This document shows, piece after piece, positions 23,988-33,510 of a stretch of DNA of 64,000 nt. Every line of letters begins with the position of its first letter. Within the stretch, counting starts at the first letter, position 1. Below the pieces are notes generated by a model. It searched no databases, had not been told where the DNA came from, and was given only the letters and a program-made list of their open reading frames with translations. The stretch covers positions 31,485 to 95,484 of the forward strand of contig JAHBXO010000019.1 of the NCBI GenBank assembly GCA_019636445.1, written 5' to 3'. The DNA comes from Gemmataceae bacterium (GTDB lineage Bacteria; Planctomycetota; Planctomycetia; Gemmatales; Gemmataceae). Position numbers and translations under genes: made by a program.

Positions 23988-24617
23988 TCAGTACTGGATC
24001 TGCGATTGGAAGCTCTTCTCCGGGTCGGGCACCGTTCCGCCGCAGACCTCCGTATACGCCGCGTTCCGCCACTTCTTCACGTCCATGTTGAGCTTCGGTC
24101 CGACAAGGGCACTCAGCAGGAACATCGTGGCACCGCCGAATTTGCCACGAAGCTTGTTCTCCGCAGCCAGATTGCCCCGGAGCACAAACGTGAGAATGTT
24201 GCCGTAGTCGTTTCGATCGATGCAGCCGACCTCGCGCAGTGCGTTGGCGAGATCGACATGGATGTGCACGTTCGCCATCTGGGCACCGCAGAGTTCGACT
24301 TCGCCGATCAATGCGGGGTTATTGGGGGCATTTTTCTCGAGCGCCTTGCAGATCTTGAACGCTTTGGACCAGGCCTCGTGAGGTTGCCCGTTGGCGGCCT
24401 TCAGGTATTCGCTCGCGAAATGCGCATTCAGCCGGATGACGGCGTTCGGATCTCGAAACAGGTTCAGGTTCTTGTTGATCTGCTCGGTGATCTTCGCGTG
24501 GGCGTACGAGAAGAACCACCGGAAATCGCCATCCTTTTCGAATTTCTCCGAGGCGGCGAACAGTTCCTTTTCGATTCGCAGCGTTTCTATCTTCAGTTTT
24601 GGGTCGATCGCCGCCAT
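23988..24617 (-). CDS. DUF5995 family protein
   Basis: A 209-aa soluble helical protein. RLNAHFASEYLKAANGQPHE, WSKAFKICKAL and MANVHIHVDLANAL match the DUF5995 pattern (a helical bundle with a conserved NAHI-x-xDL-like motif near the second third). No function is known for the family. Converges with the Uma2 gene three bases apart. Confidence 0.65.
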   Translation of the reverse strand: MAAIDPKLKIETLRIEKELFAASEKFEKDGDFRWFFSYAHAKITEQINKNLNLFRDPNAVIRLNAHFASEYLKAANGQPHEAWSKAFKICKALEKNAPNNPALIGEVELCGAQMANVHIHVDLANALREVGCIDRNDYGNILTFVLRGNLAAENKLRGKFGGATMFLLSALVGPKLNMDVKKWRNAAYTEVCGGTVPDPEKSFQSQIQY

Positions 24618-24703
24618 CGCCGCACCTTGGGTCAGAGTGTTTTGATAAACTACGCTCGCCGACTTCGTTCGGATTCCGCGCTCCAGCCTACCCCGAAAAA
24701 TTC

Positions 24704-26008
24704 ATGAAGCTCCCGACTCTCCAGCGCGTCCGCCAGACCGCCCCGCAGCCGACCATCGCCGACGTGCCCGGCGAGACTCGCCAGGCTTGGCTGACGTCCA
24801 AACTCGCCAAGCGCATCAAGCCGGGCATGTCCATCGCCGTCGGCTGCGGCAGCCGCGGCATCAAGAACTATCTCGCCATCGCGAAGGCGACCGTCGACGC
24901 GCTGAAGGAACTCGGCGCGAAGCCGTTCGTCGTGTCGGCGATGGGGTCGCACGGCGGTGCCACCCCCGAAGGCCAGCGCGAACTCCTCGCCAGCTACGGC
25001 ATCGACGAAGCGAACCTCGGCGTGCCGGTGAAGACCGACATGGACGCCGTGAACGTCGGCACGAACTCCTGGGGGCTGCCGGTCTGGTGGGACAAGAACG
25101 CCCTCGCCGCCGATGGCGTCGTGACGGTGTCGCGCGTCAAGCCGCACACCGACTTCCGCGGCGCGTTCGAGTCCGGCATCCTCAAGATGCTCACCATCGG
25201 CCTCGGCAAGCGGCACGGTGCGGACCAGGTGCACTCGTGGGGCGTCCGCGGCCTCGCCGAGATGATGCCCGAGTCCGCCAAGGTGCTGATGGCGAAGACC
25301 CCCTTCCTCGGCGGCCTCGCCATCGTCGAGAACACGAACGAAGAGACGGCCATCCTGAAGGTGATCGACAAGGACGACCTCTTCGACGAGGAGCCGCCGC
25401 TGCTCGAGAAGGCTCGCGAGCTGATGGGCAAGATCCCCTTCGACAAGCTCGATGTGCTCATTGTCGGCGAGTGCGGGAAGAACTACTCCGGCGCCGGCCT
25501 CGATCCGAACGTCGTCGGAAGGCTGCTCATCGAAGCGTCACCGGAGATGGAACTCGCCGCGGCGAAGCCGCGCATCACGCGCATCGGTCTCCTCGACGTG
25601 TCGCCGGAGAGCCACGGCAACGCCACCGGCATCGGCATCGCGGACCTCGTCACCAACCGGGCGCTCGCGTCCATCGACCAGAAGCCCTTCCGTATGAACA
25701 ACCTCACGGCCCGCTTCCTCTGGCGCAGCAAGCTGCCCATCGGCTTCGAGACCGACCGCGAGTGCATTCAAGCCTGTGTCGATACCTGCTGGAACCCGGA
25801 AGACGCGAACGTGAAGCTCGCCGTCGTGCCGAACACGCTGGAGGTGGCGGAGCTGTGGGTGTCGCCGGCCCTCTTGAAGGAAGCGCAGGCGAACCCGCAC
25901 CTCGAAATCGTCGGCGAGCCGCGGGAGTTCCCGTTCGACGCCGCCGGCCGGCTGAATCAGGAAAGCCTCTTCCCGCACAGCGTCCGCGCGAAGCGGAAGC
26001 CACACTAA
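24704..26008 (+). CDS. LarA-like (DUF2088) protein, lactate racemase domain
   Basis: A 434-aa protein of the LarA/DUF2088 superfamily. VGCGSRGIKNYLAIAKA, SAMGSHGGATPEGQRELLA, VSRVKPHTDFRGAFESGILK and GLGKRHGAD are the conserved blocks around the cofactor site. Characterised LarA is a racemase bearing a nickel pincer nucleotide; this member lacks the neighbouring larB/C/E genes needed for that cofactor, so activity is unproven. Twelve bases separate it from a flavodoxin gene, suggesting an operon. Confidence 0.8.
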   Translation: MKLPTLQRVRQTAPQPTIADVPGETRQAWLTSKLAKRIKPGMSIAVGCGSRGIKNYLAIAKATVDALKELGAKPFVVSAMGSHGGATPEGQRELLASYGIDEANLGVPVKTDMDAVNVGTNSWGLPVWWDKNALAADGVVTVSRVKPHTDFRGAFESGILKMLTIGLGKRHGADQVHSWGVRGLAEMMPESAKVLMAKTPFLGGLAIVENTNEETAILKVIDKDDLFDEEPPLLEKARELMGKIPFDKLDVLIVGECGKNYSGAGLDPNVVGRLLIEASPEMELAAAKPRITRIGLLDVSPESHGNATGIGIADLVTNRALASIDQKPFRMNNLTARFLWRSKLPIGFETDRECIQACVDTCWNPEDANVKLAVVPNTLEVAELWVSPALLKEAQANPHLEIVGEPREFPFDAAGRLNQESLFPHSVRAKRKPH

Positions 26009-26020
26009 GGAGTCTTCACT

Positions 26021-26593
26021 ATGCCGTCCGTCGCGATTGTCTACTTCTCCGCCCAGGGGCACACGCACCAGCTCGCCGAGGCCGTCGCCGAGGGGGCGAA
26101 GGGCGTCGCCGGCACGACCGTCGAGTTGATCCGGCTCGTCGGTACCGACATCACCGAAGGCCGCTGGAAGAACGATGCCGCCGTCGCCAAGCTCGCCGCC
26201 GCCGATGCCATCGTCTTCGGCACGCCGACCTACATGGGCGGATACTCGGCCCAAATGAAGGCGTTCATCGACGGCTGCGCCGGCATCTGGTTCCAGCAAG
26301 GTTGGAAGGACAAGATCGCGGCGGCGTTCACCCACTCGATGGGCCTTTCCGGCGACAAACTCAACACCCTCCAGAGTCTGCTCGTCAACGCCATGCAGCA
26401 CGGTATGGTCTGGGTCGGCCTCGGTCTGCTAGCCGAGGGCACCGGCCCGGAGCACGCCAATCGCATCGGCGCCTATCTCGGCGCGATGGCGCAGACCGAC
26501 GGCAATCAGACCGAAGTGAACCCCGGCGACCGCAAGACCTGCGTCCTTCTCGGGAAGCGCGTCGCCGAGGCGGCGGTTCGGTGGAAGCGCTGA
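26021..26593 (+). CDS. WrbA-like flavodoxin / NAD(P)H:quinone reductase
   Basis: A 190-aa flavodoxin-fold FMN protein. The phosphate loop is VYFSAQGHTHQLAEAVAEG and the isoalloxazine region FGTPTYMGGYSAQMKAFID; SMGLSGDKLNTLQSLLVN follows. WrbA-type proteins reduce quinones by two electrons. Located just downstream of the LarA-like gene with GGAG at 26010-26013 as ribosome-binding site. Confidence 0.85.
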   Translation: MPSVAIVYFSAQGHTHQLAEAVAEGAKGVAGTTVELIRLVGTDITEGRWKNDAAVAKLAAADAIVFGTPTYMGGYSAQMKAFIDGCAGIWFQQGWKDKIAAAFTHSMGLSGDKLNTLQSLLVNAMQHGMVWVGLGLLAEGTGPEHANRIGAYLGAMAQTDGNQTEVNPGDRKTCVLLGKRVAEAAVRWKR

Positions 26594-26596
26594 AGT

Positions 26597-27568
26597 TTAT
26601 TCCGGTGTCGCGATCAGCAATCCCAGATACACGCCGTAGATCGCCAACAGCACTGTGCCTTCGAGACGGCTGACGCGGCGGCCGGTGATCATGAACGGCA
26701 CGAGCACGAGCGTCGCACCGAGCATCCACCAGCCGTCGCTCGCGATCAACCCCGGCGCCACGGCCAGCGGCGCGAACAGGGCGCTGACGCCGGGAATGAC
26801 GAGCGTGTTGAAGAGGTTCGAGCCGATGACGTTGCCGACGGCGATGTCGCTGCGGCCGCGGAGGCTCGACACGAGCGACGCCACCACCTCAGGTAGGCCG
26901 GTGCCGATCGACACGATCGTGAGGCCGATCAGCCGCTCCGACCAGCCGAACATGCGCGCGAGGTCCGAGGCGCCCGTCACGGTGGCTTGTGCGCCCCCGG
27001 CGAGTAACACGACCCCGGCAAGAACCAGCGCGAGGCTGAAGTCCAGTCGCGGTGGTTTGTTCCCGGTTTCCAGCTCGCGCACTTCCGCCTTCAGTTCCGT
27101 CGCCTCGGATGCACTCACCTGTTCGCGCACCAGGCTGACCAGATACGCGGTGAAGCCGATGTAGATGGCGAGGCACAATACCGCGTCGAGCCGGTTGAAG
27201 GATCCATCCTGCGTGATGGCGAGGCAGAGGAGCGTGACGATCGCGAGCACGGGATATTCGAGGCGGACGGTGTTGCCGGTAAGTGCGATGGGGCGCACGA
27301 CGGCGCAGAGGCCGACGATCACCAGCACGTTGAAGATGTTGGACCCGAAGACGTTGGCAACCGCGAGTTCGGTCTTGCCCTGATACGCCGCAATGCCGCT
27401 GACGGCGAGTTCGGGCACGGAGGTGCCGGCGGCGACGACGGTGAGGCCGATGACCGCTGGTGTAAGGCGGGCGATCGTCGCCAGTCCGACCGCCCCGCGC
27501 ACGAGCGCTTCGCCTCCGCCGACGAGCAGGGCGATCCCGAGCGCGATGAGGGCGAGCGAAACGATCAT
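26597..27568 (-). CDS. Calcium/sodium antiporter (CaCA family), copy 1
   Basis: A 323-aa membrane exchanger with two inverted repeats of five helices. The alpha-repeat motifs are VIGLTVVAAGTSVPELAVSG and LIGLTIVSIGTGLPEVVAS, including GNVIGSNLFNTLVI. Exchanges Ca2+ (or another cation) for Na+ or H+. The start at 27568 is fixed by homology with copy 2; the frame stays open to 28042 by chance. It is the downstream half of a tandem duplication, with 119 bp between copies. Confidence 0.9.
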   Translation of the reverse strand: MIVSLALIALGIALLVGGGEALVRGAVGLATIARLTPAVIGLTVVAAGTSVPELAVSGIAAYQGKTELAVANVFGSNIFNVLVIVGLCAVVRPIALTGNTVRLEYPVLAIVTLLCLAITQDGSFNRLDAVLCLAIYIGFTAYLVSLVREQVSASEATELKAEVRELETGNKPPRLDFSLALVLAGVVLLAGGAQATVTGASDLARMFGWSERLIGLTIVSIGTGLPEVVASLVSSLRGRSDIAVGNVIGSNLFNTLVIPGVSALFAPLAVAPGLIASDGWWMLGATLVLVPFMITGRRVSRLEGTVLLAIYGVYLGLLIATPE

Positions 27569-27687
27569 GGGTGTTGCTCGTTTGGGGATTCGGTCAACCC
27601 GTGCAATGCACTGCATCTCTTCGAAGATCAGGGCGAGGTGGTCGCGAAGCTTTTCAACCCCGGCAACTGGAACCCCAGACCACTGGA

Positions 27688-28665
27688 TCAAGGGGGGGCC
27701 GGCGTCGCGATCAGCAGGCTCAGATAGACTCCGTAGATCGCGATCAGTAACACGCCTTCCCACCGACTGACGCGGCAGCCGGTGAGCATGAACGGCACGA
27801 GCACGAGCGTTGCGCCGAGCATCCACCAACCGTCGTTGGTGATCAAAGCCGGTGCGACAGCCAACGGCGCGAACATCGCGCAGATGCCAGGGATGACCAA
27901 CGTATTGAACAGGTTCGAACCGATCACGTTGCCGACGGCGATGTCGTAGCGGCCGCGGAGGCTCGACATCACCGACGCGACGACTTCCGGAAGGCTGGTA
28001 CCGATCGAGACGATCGTGAGGCCGATCAGTCGTTCGGACCAACCGAAAATACGAGCGAGATCCGACGCGCCGGTCACGGTGGCGTGCGCCCCGACCGCCA
28101 GAAGCGCGATCCCCACCGCCACGAGCGCCAGACTGATGATCAGTCGAGGCGGTTGGTTTCCCGATTTCTTTTCACTTACCTCGGATTTTAGTTCCTGGGC
28201 TTCCGAGGCGCTCACCTGTTCCCGCACCAGACTCACCAGGTAAGCCGTGAATCCGATGTAAATCGCAAGGCAGAGTACCGCGTCCAGCCGGTTGAAGGAT
28301 CCGTCCTGCGTGATGGCGAGGCAGAGCAGCGTCACGATCACCAGCACCGGATATTCGAGCCGGACGGTATTCCCTTCGAACTGGATCGGCCGGATCAGGG
28401 CGGTAAGCCCGATGATGGCGAGAATGTTGAAAATATTCGACCCGAAGACGTTGGCAACCGCGAGTTCGGTCTTGCCCTGTTGCGCCGCGATGCCGCTGAC
28501 GGCGAGTTCGGGAATCGACGTACCGGCAGCCACCACCGTCAGCCCGATGACCGCCGGAGTGAGGCGGGCGATCGTGGCCAGTCCGACCGCCCCGCGCACG
28601 AGCGCTTCGCCTCCGCCGACGAGCAGGGCGATCCCGAGCGCGATCAGAGCGAGTGAGACGATCAT
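27688..28665 (-). CDS. Calcium/sodium antiporter (CaCA family), copy 2
   Basis: A 325-aa paralogue nearly identical to copy 1 over the N-terminal half (MIVSLALIALGIALLVGGGE in both) and diverged more in the central loop, for example EVSEKKSGNQPPRL versus EVRELETGNKPPRL. Both copies keep the G(T/S)S/G-x-PE motifs, so both appear functional. Start overlaps the acyltransferase stop by four bases (ATGA). Confidence 0.9.
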   Translation of the reverse strand: MIVSLALIALGIALLVGGGEALVRGAVGLATIARLTPAVIGLTVVAAGTSIPELAVSGIAAQQGKTELAVANVFGSNIFNILAIIGLTALIRPIQFEGNTVRLEYPVLVIVTLLCLAITQDGSFNRLDAVLCLAIYIGFTAYLVSLVREQVSASEAQELKSEVSEKKSGNQPPRLIISLALVAVGIALLAVGAHATVTGASDLARIFGWSERLIGLTIVSIGTSLPEVVASVMSSLRGRYDIAVGNVIGSNLFNTLVIPGICAMFAPLAVAPALITNDGWWMLGATLVLVPFMLTGCRVSRWEGVLLIAIYGVYLSLLIATPAPP

Positions 28666-29816
28666 GCGGCATCTCGGAGCGGTAGGCGATCAGGCGGAGC
28701 GAACGGTATCTTGGCGTTCGCCCGCGGCTTCGTCCATCGCACGATCCGCTCGCGCATCGGCCGCTCGACAAGGTGGTGCGCTGCCGCCGCCGCGAGTAGC
28801 GTTGTCGATATAAGCAATCCCGCGCCGGCGTAGACTCCCACCCACGACGCGTACGCGGCGCGCAGGTGGGTGAACATGATCGCGTGCAACAGGTAGAACG
28901 CGAAGCTCAACTCGCTCAGGTAGACGATCGTCCGCGACGCCAGCACGCGGGAGACGCGGCCGCGTTCGCGGGCGAAGACCGTCACGAGCAGCGCCACGGC
29001 CGGGATGTAGTAGCCGTTCATCCGGAAGAGCAGCGGCACGCGGTGCGAGCGGAGGATCAGAACAACCACGAGCGCGACGGCGACGACTTCGAGAGCGGTC
29101 CAGAGGCGGCGCGTGCGGGGGAGTTCGAGCGGCCCGGAGCGGACGCGGCCGCGTACGAAGGCCGCGCCAAGCAGCACACCGACGAGGAATTCCCCGCAGC
29201 GCACGGCCGGGCAGACGTTGCAGACGTACAGCGGCCAGAAGCCCTCGTGACTGGCAAAAGGAAGGACGACCGCGATCGTCAGGAGCCAGACGCCGAGCGC
29301 CGCCAAGTGGAGCTGGCGCGGCGTGGCGGATTTCCACTTTCCGATTCCGACGAGCGCGAGCGGGCAGAGGAGGTAGAAGAACCATTCGAGCGAGAGCGTC
29401 CACGCCACCGAATTGTACGACTGGATGTACGCGAGGCTCGGCACCCACGAATGCACGAGGAACGCGTTCGCGAGGAACGGGCCGATCCCGCCGGGCGCGG
29501 GGCCGATCGGGAACGCGAGGACGAGGCCGAGCGTCAGCAGATGCAGCGGCCAGATGCGGGCGACGCGGGCGACGAAGTAGCTTCGGAGCGAGGATCGCGT
29601 CGGCTGGGCGAGTCGGTCGAGGTAGCCGTAGGCGAGGACGAAGCCGGAGAGGACGAAGAAGAACGTGAGACCGTAGACCCCTTCGCTCAGGAATCGTTGG
29701 GCGATGCGGCCGAGCGCAGGATCGCGGCTGATTTCGGGCAGGTGCGCAACGGCGACGACCGCGGCGGCGACGAACCGCAGGCCAGCGAGCGCGTCCAGGC
29801 GGGCTTTGGCGTCCAT
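28662..29816 (-). CDS. Acyltransferase family 3 membrane protein
   Basis: A 384-aa integral membrane protein with about ten hydrophobic segments. RLDALAGLRFVAAAVVAVAHLPE at the N-terminus, GLTFFFVLSGFVLAYGYL and HSWVPSLAYIQSYNSVAWTLSLEWFFYLLCP are the diagnostic blocks of the Acyl_transf_3 (OafA/NodX-like) family, with the catalytic His in the first block. Such enzymes acylate extracellular glycans or lipids. The ATGA overlap puts it first in an operon with two cation exchangers. Confidence 0.88.
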   Translation of the reverse strand: MDAKARLDALAGLRFVAAAVVAVAHLPEISRDPALGRIAQRFLSEGVYGLTFFFVLSGFVLAYGYLDRLAQPTRSSLRSYFVARVARIWPLHLLTLGLVLAFPIGPAPGGIGPFLANAFLVHSWVPSLAYIQSYNSVAWTLSLEWFFYLLCPLALVGIGKWKSATPRQLHLAALGVWLLTIAVVLPFASHEGFWPLYVCNVCPAVRCGEFLVGVLLGAAFVRGRVRSGPLELPRTRRLWTALEVVAVALVVVLILRSHRVPLLFRMNGYYIPAVALLVTVFARERGRVSRVLASRTIVYLSELSFAFYLLHAIMFTHLRAAYASWVGVYAGAGLLISTTLLAAAAAHHLVERPMRERIVRWTKPRANAKIPFAPPDRLPLRDAA

Positions 29817-29931
29817 GCTCCGACGATCATCGTCCGAACACCCCCGCGATCGCGGGGCATTCGGCGAATCCGTCGGATTCGCGCCGTGCGGGCGGTCCGA
29901 TTGCGCCGGTGGCGCGGGTCCGGCCGGCCGG

Positions 29932-31557
29932 TCACTTCACGCCGCTCTTCTCACGGGCCGGGAGGAACTCGTCGCCGGCCACCCACGTCGGCAGCCCGTC
30001 GGCGTTGGCGGCACGGCGGCCGGCCTCCACCGCGAACCGCACCAGCGTCGGGAAACCGGAGAAATCCCAGTCGTCGCGCAGCTCGTCCTGTGGTGTGTGG
30101 TACGCCTTCTCGTTGAACGCCTTCATCGCCGCGCGGGCAAAGTCGGCCGGCTTACCTTTGATCTTGGTCCCGGCCGCGACCGAGAACGCCGGCACCCCGG
30201 CGCGCGCCAGCGAGAAATGGTCCGACCGGTAGTACGTGCCCGCGGCCGCGCGCGGGTCCGGTTCGATCGCGAGGCCCTGGCTCTGTGCGATCTCGTTCAT
30301 GGTCGACCACACCGTGGTGCGCTCCGCGCCGTTGAGCACGATCGACTCGAGCGGGCCCAGCGGCAGGATCATGTCGAAATTCAGGTTGAGCGCCGTCTTC
30401 CCCAGCGGGACGAGCGGGTTCTGTGCGTAGTACTTCGAGCCGAGCAGCCCCTTCTCTTCGGCCGTGACGGCGAGGAACAGCGCCGAGCGCTTCGGCTTCG
30501 GGGATTGCTTCGCCCAGGTGCGCGCGAGTTCGAGCAGGAGCGCGCAGCCGGTGGCGTTGTCGGCGGCGCCGTTGTGGATCGCGTCGCCGAGCGTCGCCTT
30601 GCCGACGCCGAGGTGGTCCCAGTGGGCGGTGAAGACGATTGTCTCGTCCTTGAGTTTCGGGTCGCTCCCTTCGACGCGGCCGACGACGTTGTGGCTCACG
30701 AGCGATTCGACCGTGGTGGGGAAGCGGCCGTTCAGTTTGACGCCGAGCGGAAAGGCTTTGAACCCTTTCGTGTCGGAAGCCTTGAGCGCGCCGTCGACGG
30801 TCTGGCCGGCGAGTCCGAGCAGTTTTTCGCCGGCACCACGTGAGAGCCAGCCGGCGAAGGCGAGCGCGGGCTGCGCGGGATCGCGCTTAAGCTGCGCGCC
30901 GTCGAGGCGCTTGACCACGGAGTACGGGTAGCCGGCGGTTTCGTTCGTGTGGATGAGGAAGCACGCCTTCGCGCCGCGGCGGGCGGCCTCTTCGTACTTG
31001 TACGACCAGCGGCCGAAGTACGTCAGCGCCGTACCACCGAAGAACTTCGGATCCTCCGACGGCGGTTCGTTGGTGAAGGCGACGACGATCTTGCCCTTCA
31101 CGTCGAGACCGGCGTAGTCGTCCCAACCGTAGGCGGGCGCGTCGATGCCGTGGCCGACGAACACCGCCTCCGCGTCGATCGTTTCGATTTCCGACTGCGT
31201 GTGAACGATTCCGGCGAACTCCTCCTCGATCACGAAGTTCAACCGTTGGTCCCCCTTCGCGGCTGCGAGGGTGGCCTTGGAGTCGGTGGTGATCTTGAAG
31301 AGCGGTACGGGTTGGAGGAACGTGCCGCGGGCGCCAGCGGGGACAAGGCCGGCCTTGGCAAAGCCGGCGGACAGGAAGTCGGTTGTCAGTTCCTCGCCGC
31401 GTGTGCCCGGCCCGCGGCCCTCGAAGCGGTCGCTGGCGAGCACGGCCACATCCGCCTTGATCCGCGCCGCCGCGTCCGCGTCCGGGTCGGCGGCCGAGAC
31501 GACCGAGGCCGTGCCCGCGAGGGCGAGCCATGCGACCCACGCACGTAGTCCGTTCAT
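29932..31557 (-). CDS. Secreted M28 family metallopeptidase
   Basis: A 541-aa aminopeptidase-type enzyme. After a signal peptide (LALAGTASVVSAADPDAD) comes a protease-associated-like region with VGHGIDAPAYGWDDYAGLDV, then the M28 catalytic domain. The two-zinc ligands can be read: HWDHLGVG (His), NGAADNATG (bridging Asp), TAEEKGLLGS (general base and ligand Glu), NLNFDMI (Asp) and YRSDHFSLARAGVP (His). All are present, so it should be active. The frame is open to 32751 over the glycerol kinase gene, but the signal peptide fixes the start at 31557. Confidence 0.92.
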   Translation of the reverse strand: MNGLRAWVAWLALAGTASVVSAADPDADAAARIKADVAVLASDRFEGRGPGTRGEELTTDFLSAGFAKAGLVPAGARGTFLQPVPLFKITTDSKATLAAAKGDQRLNFVIEEEFAGIVHTQSEIETIDAEAVFVGHGIDAPAYGWDDYAGLDVKGKIVVAFTNEPPSEDPKFFGGTALTYFGRWSYKYEEAARRGAKACFLIHTNETAGYPYSVVKRLDGAQLKRDPAQPALAFAGWLSRGAGEKLLGLAGQTVDGALKASDTKGFKAFPLGVKLNGRFPTTVESLVSHNVVGRVEGSDPKLKDETIVFTAHWDHLGVGKATLGDAIHNGAADNATGCALLLELARTWAKQSPKPKRSALFLAVTAEEKGLLGSKYYAQNPLVPLGKTALNLNFDMILPLGPLESIVLNGAERTTVWSTMNEIAQSQGLAIEPDPRAAAGTYYRSDHFSLARAGVPAFSVAAGTKIKGKPADFARAAMKAFNEKAYHTPQDELRDDWDFSGFPTLVRFAVEAGRRAANADGLPTWVAGDEFLPAREKSGVK

Positions 31558-31686
31558 CGATCGACTCCGCGAACTCAGGAGGGAACTCCGCCATGATAGG
31601 ATCGGCGGCCCGATCCGCCGCGCGCAATTCGATGGCCGCGCCACGCCACGGCGCGCATACTGGACCGCACCTCCCCGAGTCGAACC

Positions 31687-33168
31687 ATGAAATACATCCT
31701 CTCTCTCGACGAAGGTACCACCAGCGCCCGCGCCATCGTTTTCGACTCCGACGGCCGACCCGTTGCCATCGCTCAGAAGGAATTCCCGCAGCACTTCCCC
31801 AAGCCCGGCTGGGTCGAGCACGACGCGGAGGAAATCTGGGCGGCACAGATCGGCGTCGCCATCGAGGCGCTCAGCCGGGCGAAACTGGCCGCGAAGGACC
31901 TCGCCGCCATCGGCATCGCCAACCAGCGCGAGACGACGGTGCTCTGGGACCGCGCGACCGGTACGCCGGTCGGCCCCGCCATCGTCTGGCAGGATCGCCG
32001 CACCGCCGAACACTGCGAACGCCTGCGCGCCGACGGTCGAACCGATTTCGTGCGCAGCCGCACCGGCCTGCCGATCGACGCCTACTTCTCCGGCAGCAAG
32101 ATCGCCTGGCTGCTTGACCATGTGCCCGGCGCGCGGGCGAAAGCCGAGGCCGGTCAACTCGCCTTCGGCACCATCGACTCCTGGCTCGCGTGGAAGCTCA
32201 CCGCGGGAACCGCGCATGTCACCGATACCAGCAATGCGTCCCGAACGATGCTCTTCGACATCCATGCGCTCGATTGGGACGACGAGCTGTTGCGAATTCT
32301 GAACGTGCCGCGGGCGATCCTGCCGGCGGTGCGCTCGTCGAGCGAGGTGTACGGCGTGGCGACGGCACCGGGCCTCGCGGGCGTGCCGATCGCGGGCATC
32401 GCCGGCGACCAGCAGGCGGCGCTCTTCGGCCAGATGTGCTTCGCCCCGGGCCTGACGAAGAACACCTACGGCACTGGTTGCTTCATGCTCCAGAATGTCG
32501 GCGACGCGCCCGTCGCGTCCCGGAACCAGCTCATCACCACCGTCGGCTGGACGATCGGCGGGCGAACGACGTATGCCCTCGAAGGCGCAGTGTTCGTGGC
32601 CGGCGCCGCCATCCAGTGGCTGCGGGACGGGCTGAAGATTATCCGCTCCGCCGAGGAGATCAACGCCCTCGCCGCCACGGTGCCGGACAACGGCGGCGTC
32701 TATTTCGTGCCGGCCTTCACCGGGCTCGGAGCGCCGTACTGGGACCCGCACGCGCGCGGCACCATCGTCGGGCTAACACGAGGCAGCACCGCCGGCCACC
32801 TCGCCCGCGCCGCCCTCGAAGCGATCGCCTTCCAATCTGCCGATCTCCTGAACGCGATGGCGGCCGACACCGGTCAGCCACCACTCGAACTCCGCGTCGA
32901 TGGCGGCGCGGCCAAAAGCGACCTCCTCATGCAGACGCAGGCTGACCTGCTCGGCATCCCGGTGGCGCGGCCCGCCATCACGGAATCGACGGCGCTCGGC
33001 GCGGCGTACCTCGCCGGACTCGCGACCGGCGTCTGGACCTCGACGGACGAACTGGCACGCCAGTATCGGGTGGAAAAGCGATTTGAACCCGCCGGAAGCC
33101 CGGACCGCGCCGCGGCCGTCCACTGGGCGCGCGCCATCGACCGCGCCCGCGACTGGGCCGCGCCGTGA
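31687..33168 (+). CDS. glpK: Glycerol kinase
   Basis: A 493-aa FGGY-family kinase that phosphorylates glycerol with [23 protein letters not shown] at the N-terminus, [29 protein letters not shown] (as [13 protein letters not shown]), [22 protein letters not shown] and [13 protein letters not shown] agree with GlpK. Length is standard (about 500). No glpF or glpD nearby. It is divergent from the M28 peptidase gene with 129 bp between. Confidence 0.94.
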   Translation: MKYILSLDEGTTSARAIVFDSDGRPVAIAQKEFPQHFPKPGWVEHDAEEIWAAQIGVAIEALSRAKLAAKDLAAIGIANQRETTVLWDRATGTPVGPAIVWQDRRTAEHCERLRADGRTDFVRSRTGLPIDAYFSGSKIAWLLDHVPGARAKAEAGQLAFGTIDSWLAWKLTAGTAHVTDTSNASRTMLFDIHALDWDDELLRILNVPRAILPAVRSSSEVYGVATAPGLAGVPIAGIAGDQQAALFGQMCFAPGLTKNTYGTGCFMLQNVGDAPVASRNQLITTVGWTIGGRTTYALEGAVFVAGAAIQWLRDGLKIIRSAEEINALAATVPDNGGVYFVPAFTGLGAPYWDPHARGTIVGLTRGSTAGHLARAALEAIAFQSADLLNAMAADTGQPPLELRVDGGAAKSDLLMQTQADLLGIPVARPAITESTALGAAYLAGLATGVWTSTDELARQYRVEKRFEPAGSPDRAAAVHWARAIDRARDWAAP

Positions 33169-33178
33169 GCGGGGTAGC

Positions 33179-33202
33179 CGTCGGGCTGACGCCTCGACGC
33201 TC
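33179..33202. repeat. 24-bp dispersed word, copy 2
   Basis: Matches 4888-4911 with a single mismatch (GCCTCGACGCTC versus GCCACGACGCTC). Noncoding. Confidence 0.7.
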
Positions 33203-33300
33203 ATGAGACTCGATGGCGGGACACGCGTTCGGCTCGCTTCCCAAGAATACATGCAGGCGGTGACCCGTCCGGATTCCGCATGGTCGCCCTTGGTTTTTTG

Positions 33301-33503
33301 CCCCGAATGGGGCAACGGATTGTAGCCACGGGTGGAGCGTCGCGGAACCCGTGGGTATCGAGTTGATCCAACCGACCCCGGCAGGGGTCGCGGGACCGAC
33401 GACCGTCCCTTCGCCCCATCCGGGGCGAGAATATCCTCGGCGCTTCCACGGGTTCCGCTGCGCTTCACCCGTGGCTACCGCCCGCGGCCCCTGCCGGGGC
33501 CAA
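33301..33503. repeat. Interspersed multi-hairpin element, copy 1
   Basis: An outer inverted pair of 32 bp (33323-33354 and 33446-33477, three mismatches) encloses two short hairpins (CGACCCCGGCAGGGGTCG and CGCCCCATCCGGGGCG), with CCCCGAATGGGG before and GGCCCCTGCCGGGGCC after. The right arm CCACGGGTTCCGCTGCGCTT corresponds to CCAGGGGTTGCGCTGCGCTC at 45339, so this is a dispersed family. No transposase; a nonautonomous or RNA element is possible. Confidence 0.85.
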
Positions 33504-33510
33504 GACCCGA

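Larger units (their letters stand above)
33169..33510. other. 342-bp gene-free stretch filled by repeat elements
   Basis: Begins with the 24-bp word of 4888-4911 (33179-33202), then the multi-hairpin element 33301-33503. ORFs on either strand across it are products of the palindromes. Confidence 0.8.

Noticed and set aside
24787..26673. 628-aa plus-strand frame across the LarA-like gene and the flavodoxin gene
   Set aside because: Arginine-rich +1 shadow frame spanning two real genes.
27569..28042. N-terminal extension of antiporter copy 1
   Set aside because: It is antiporter copy 2 read out of frame plus the gap; homology fixes the start at 27568.
31558..32751. N-terminal extension of the M28 peptidase frame over glpK
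   Set aside because: The peptidase has a proper signal peptide at 31557; the extension is the antisense of glpK.
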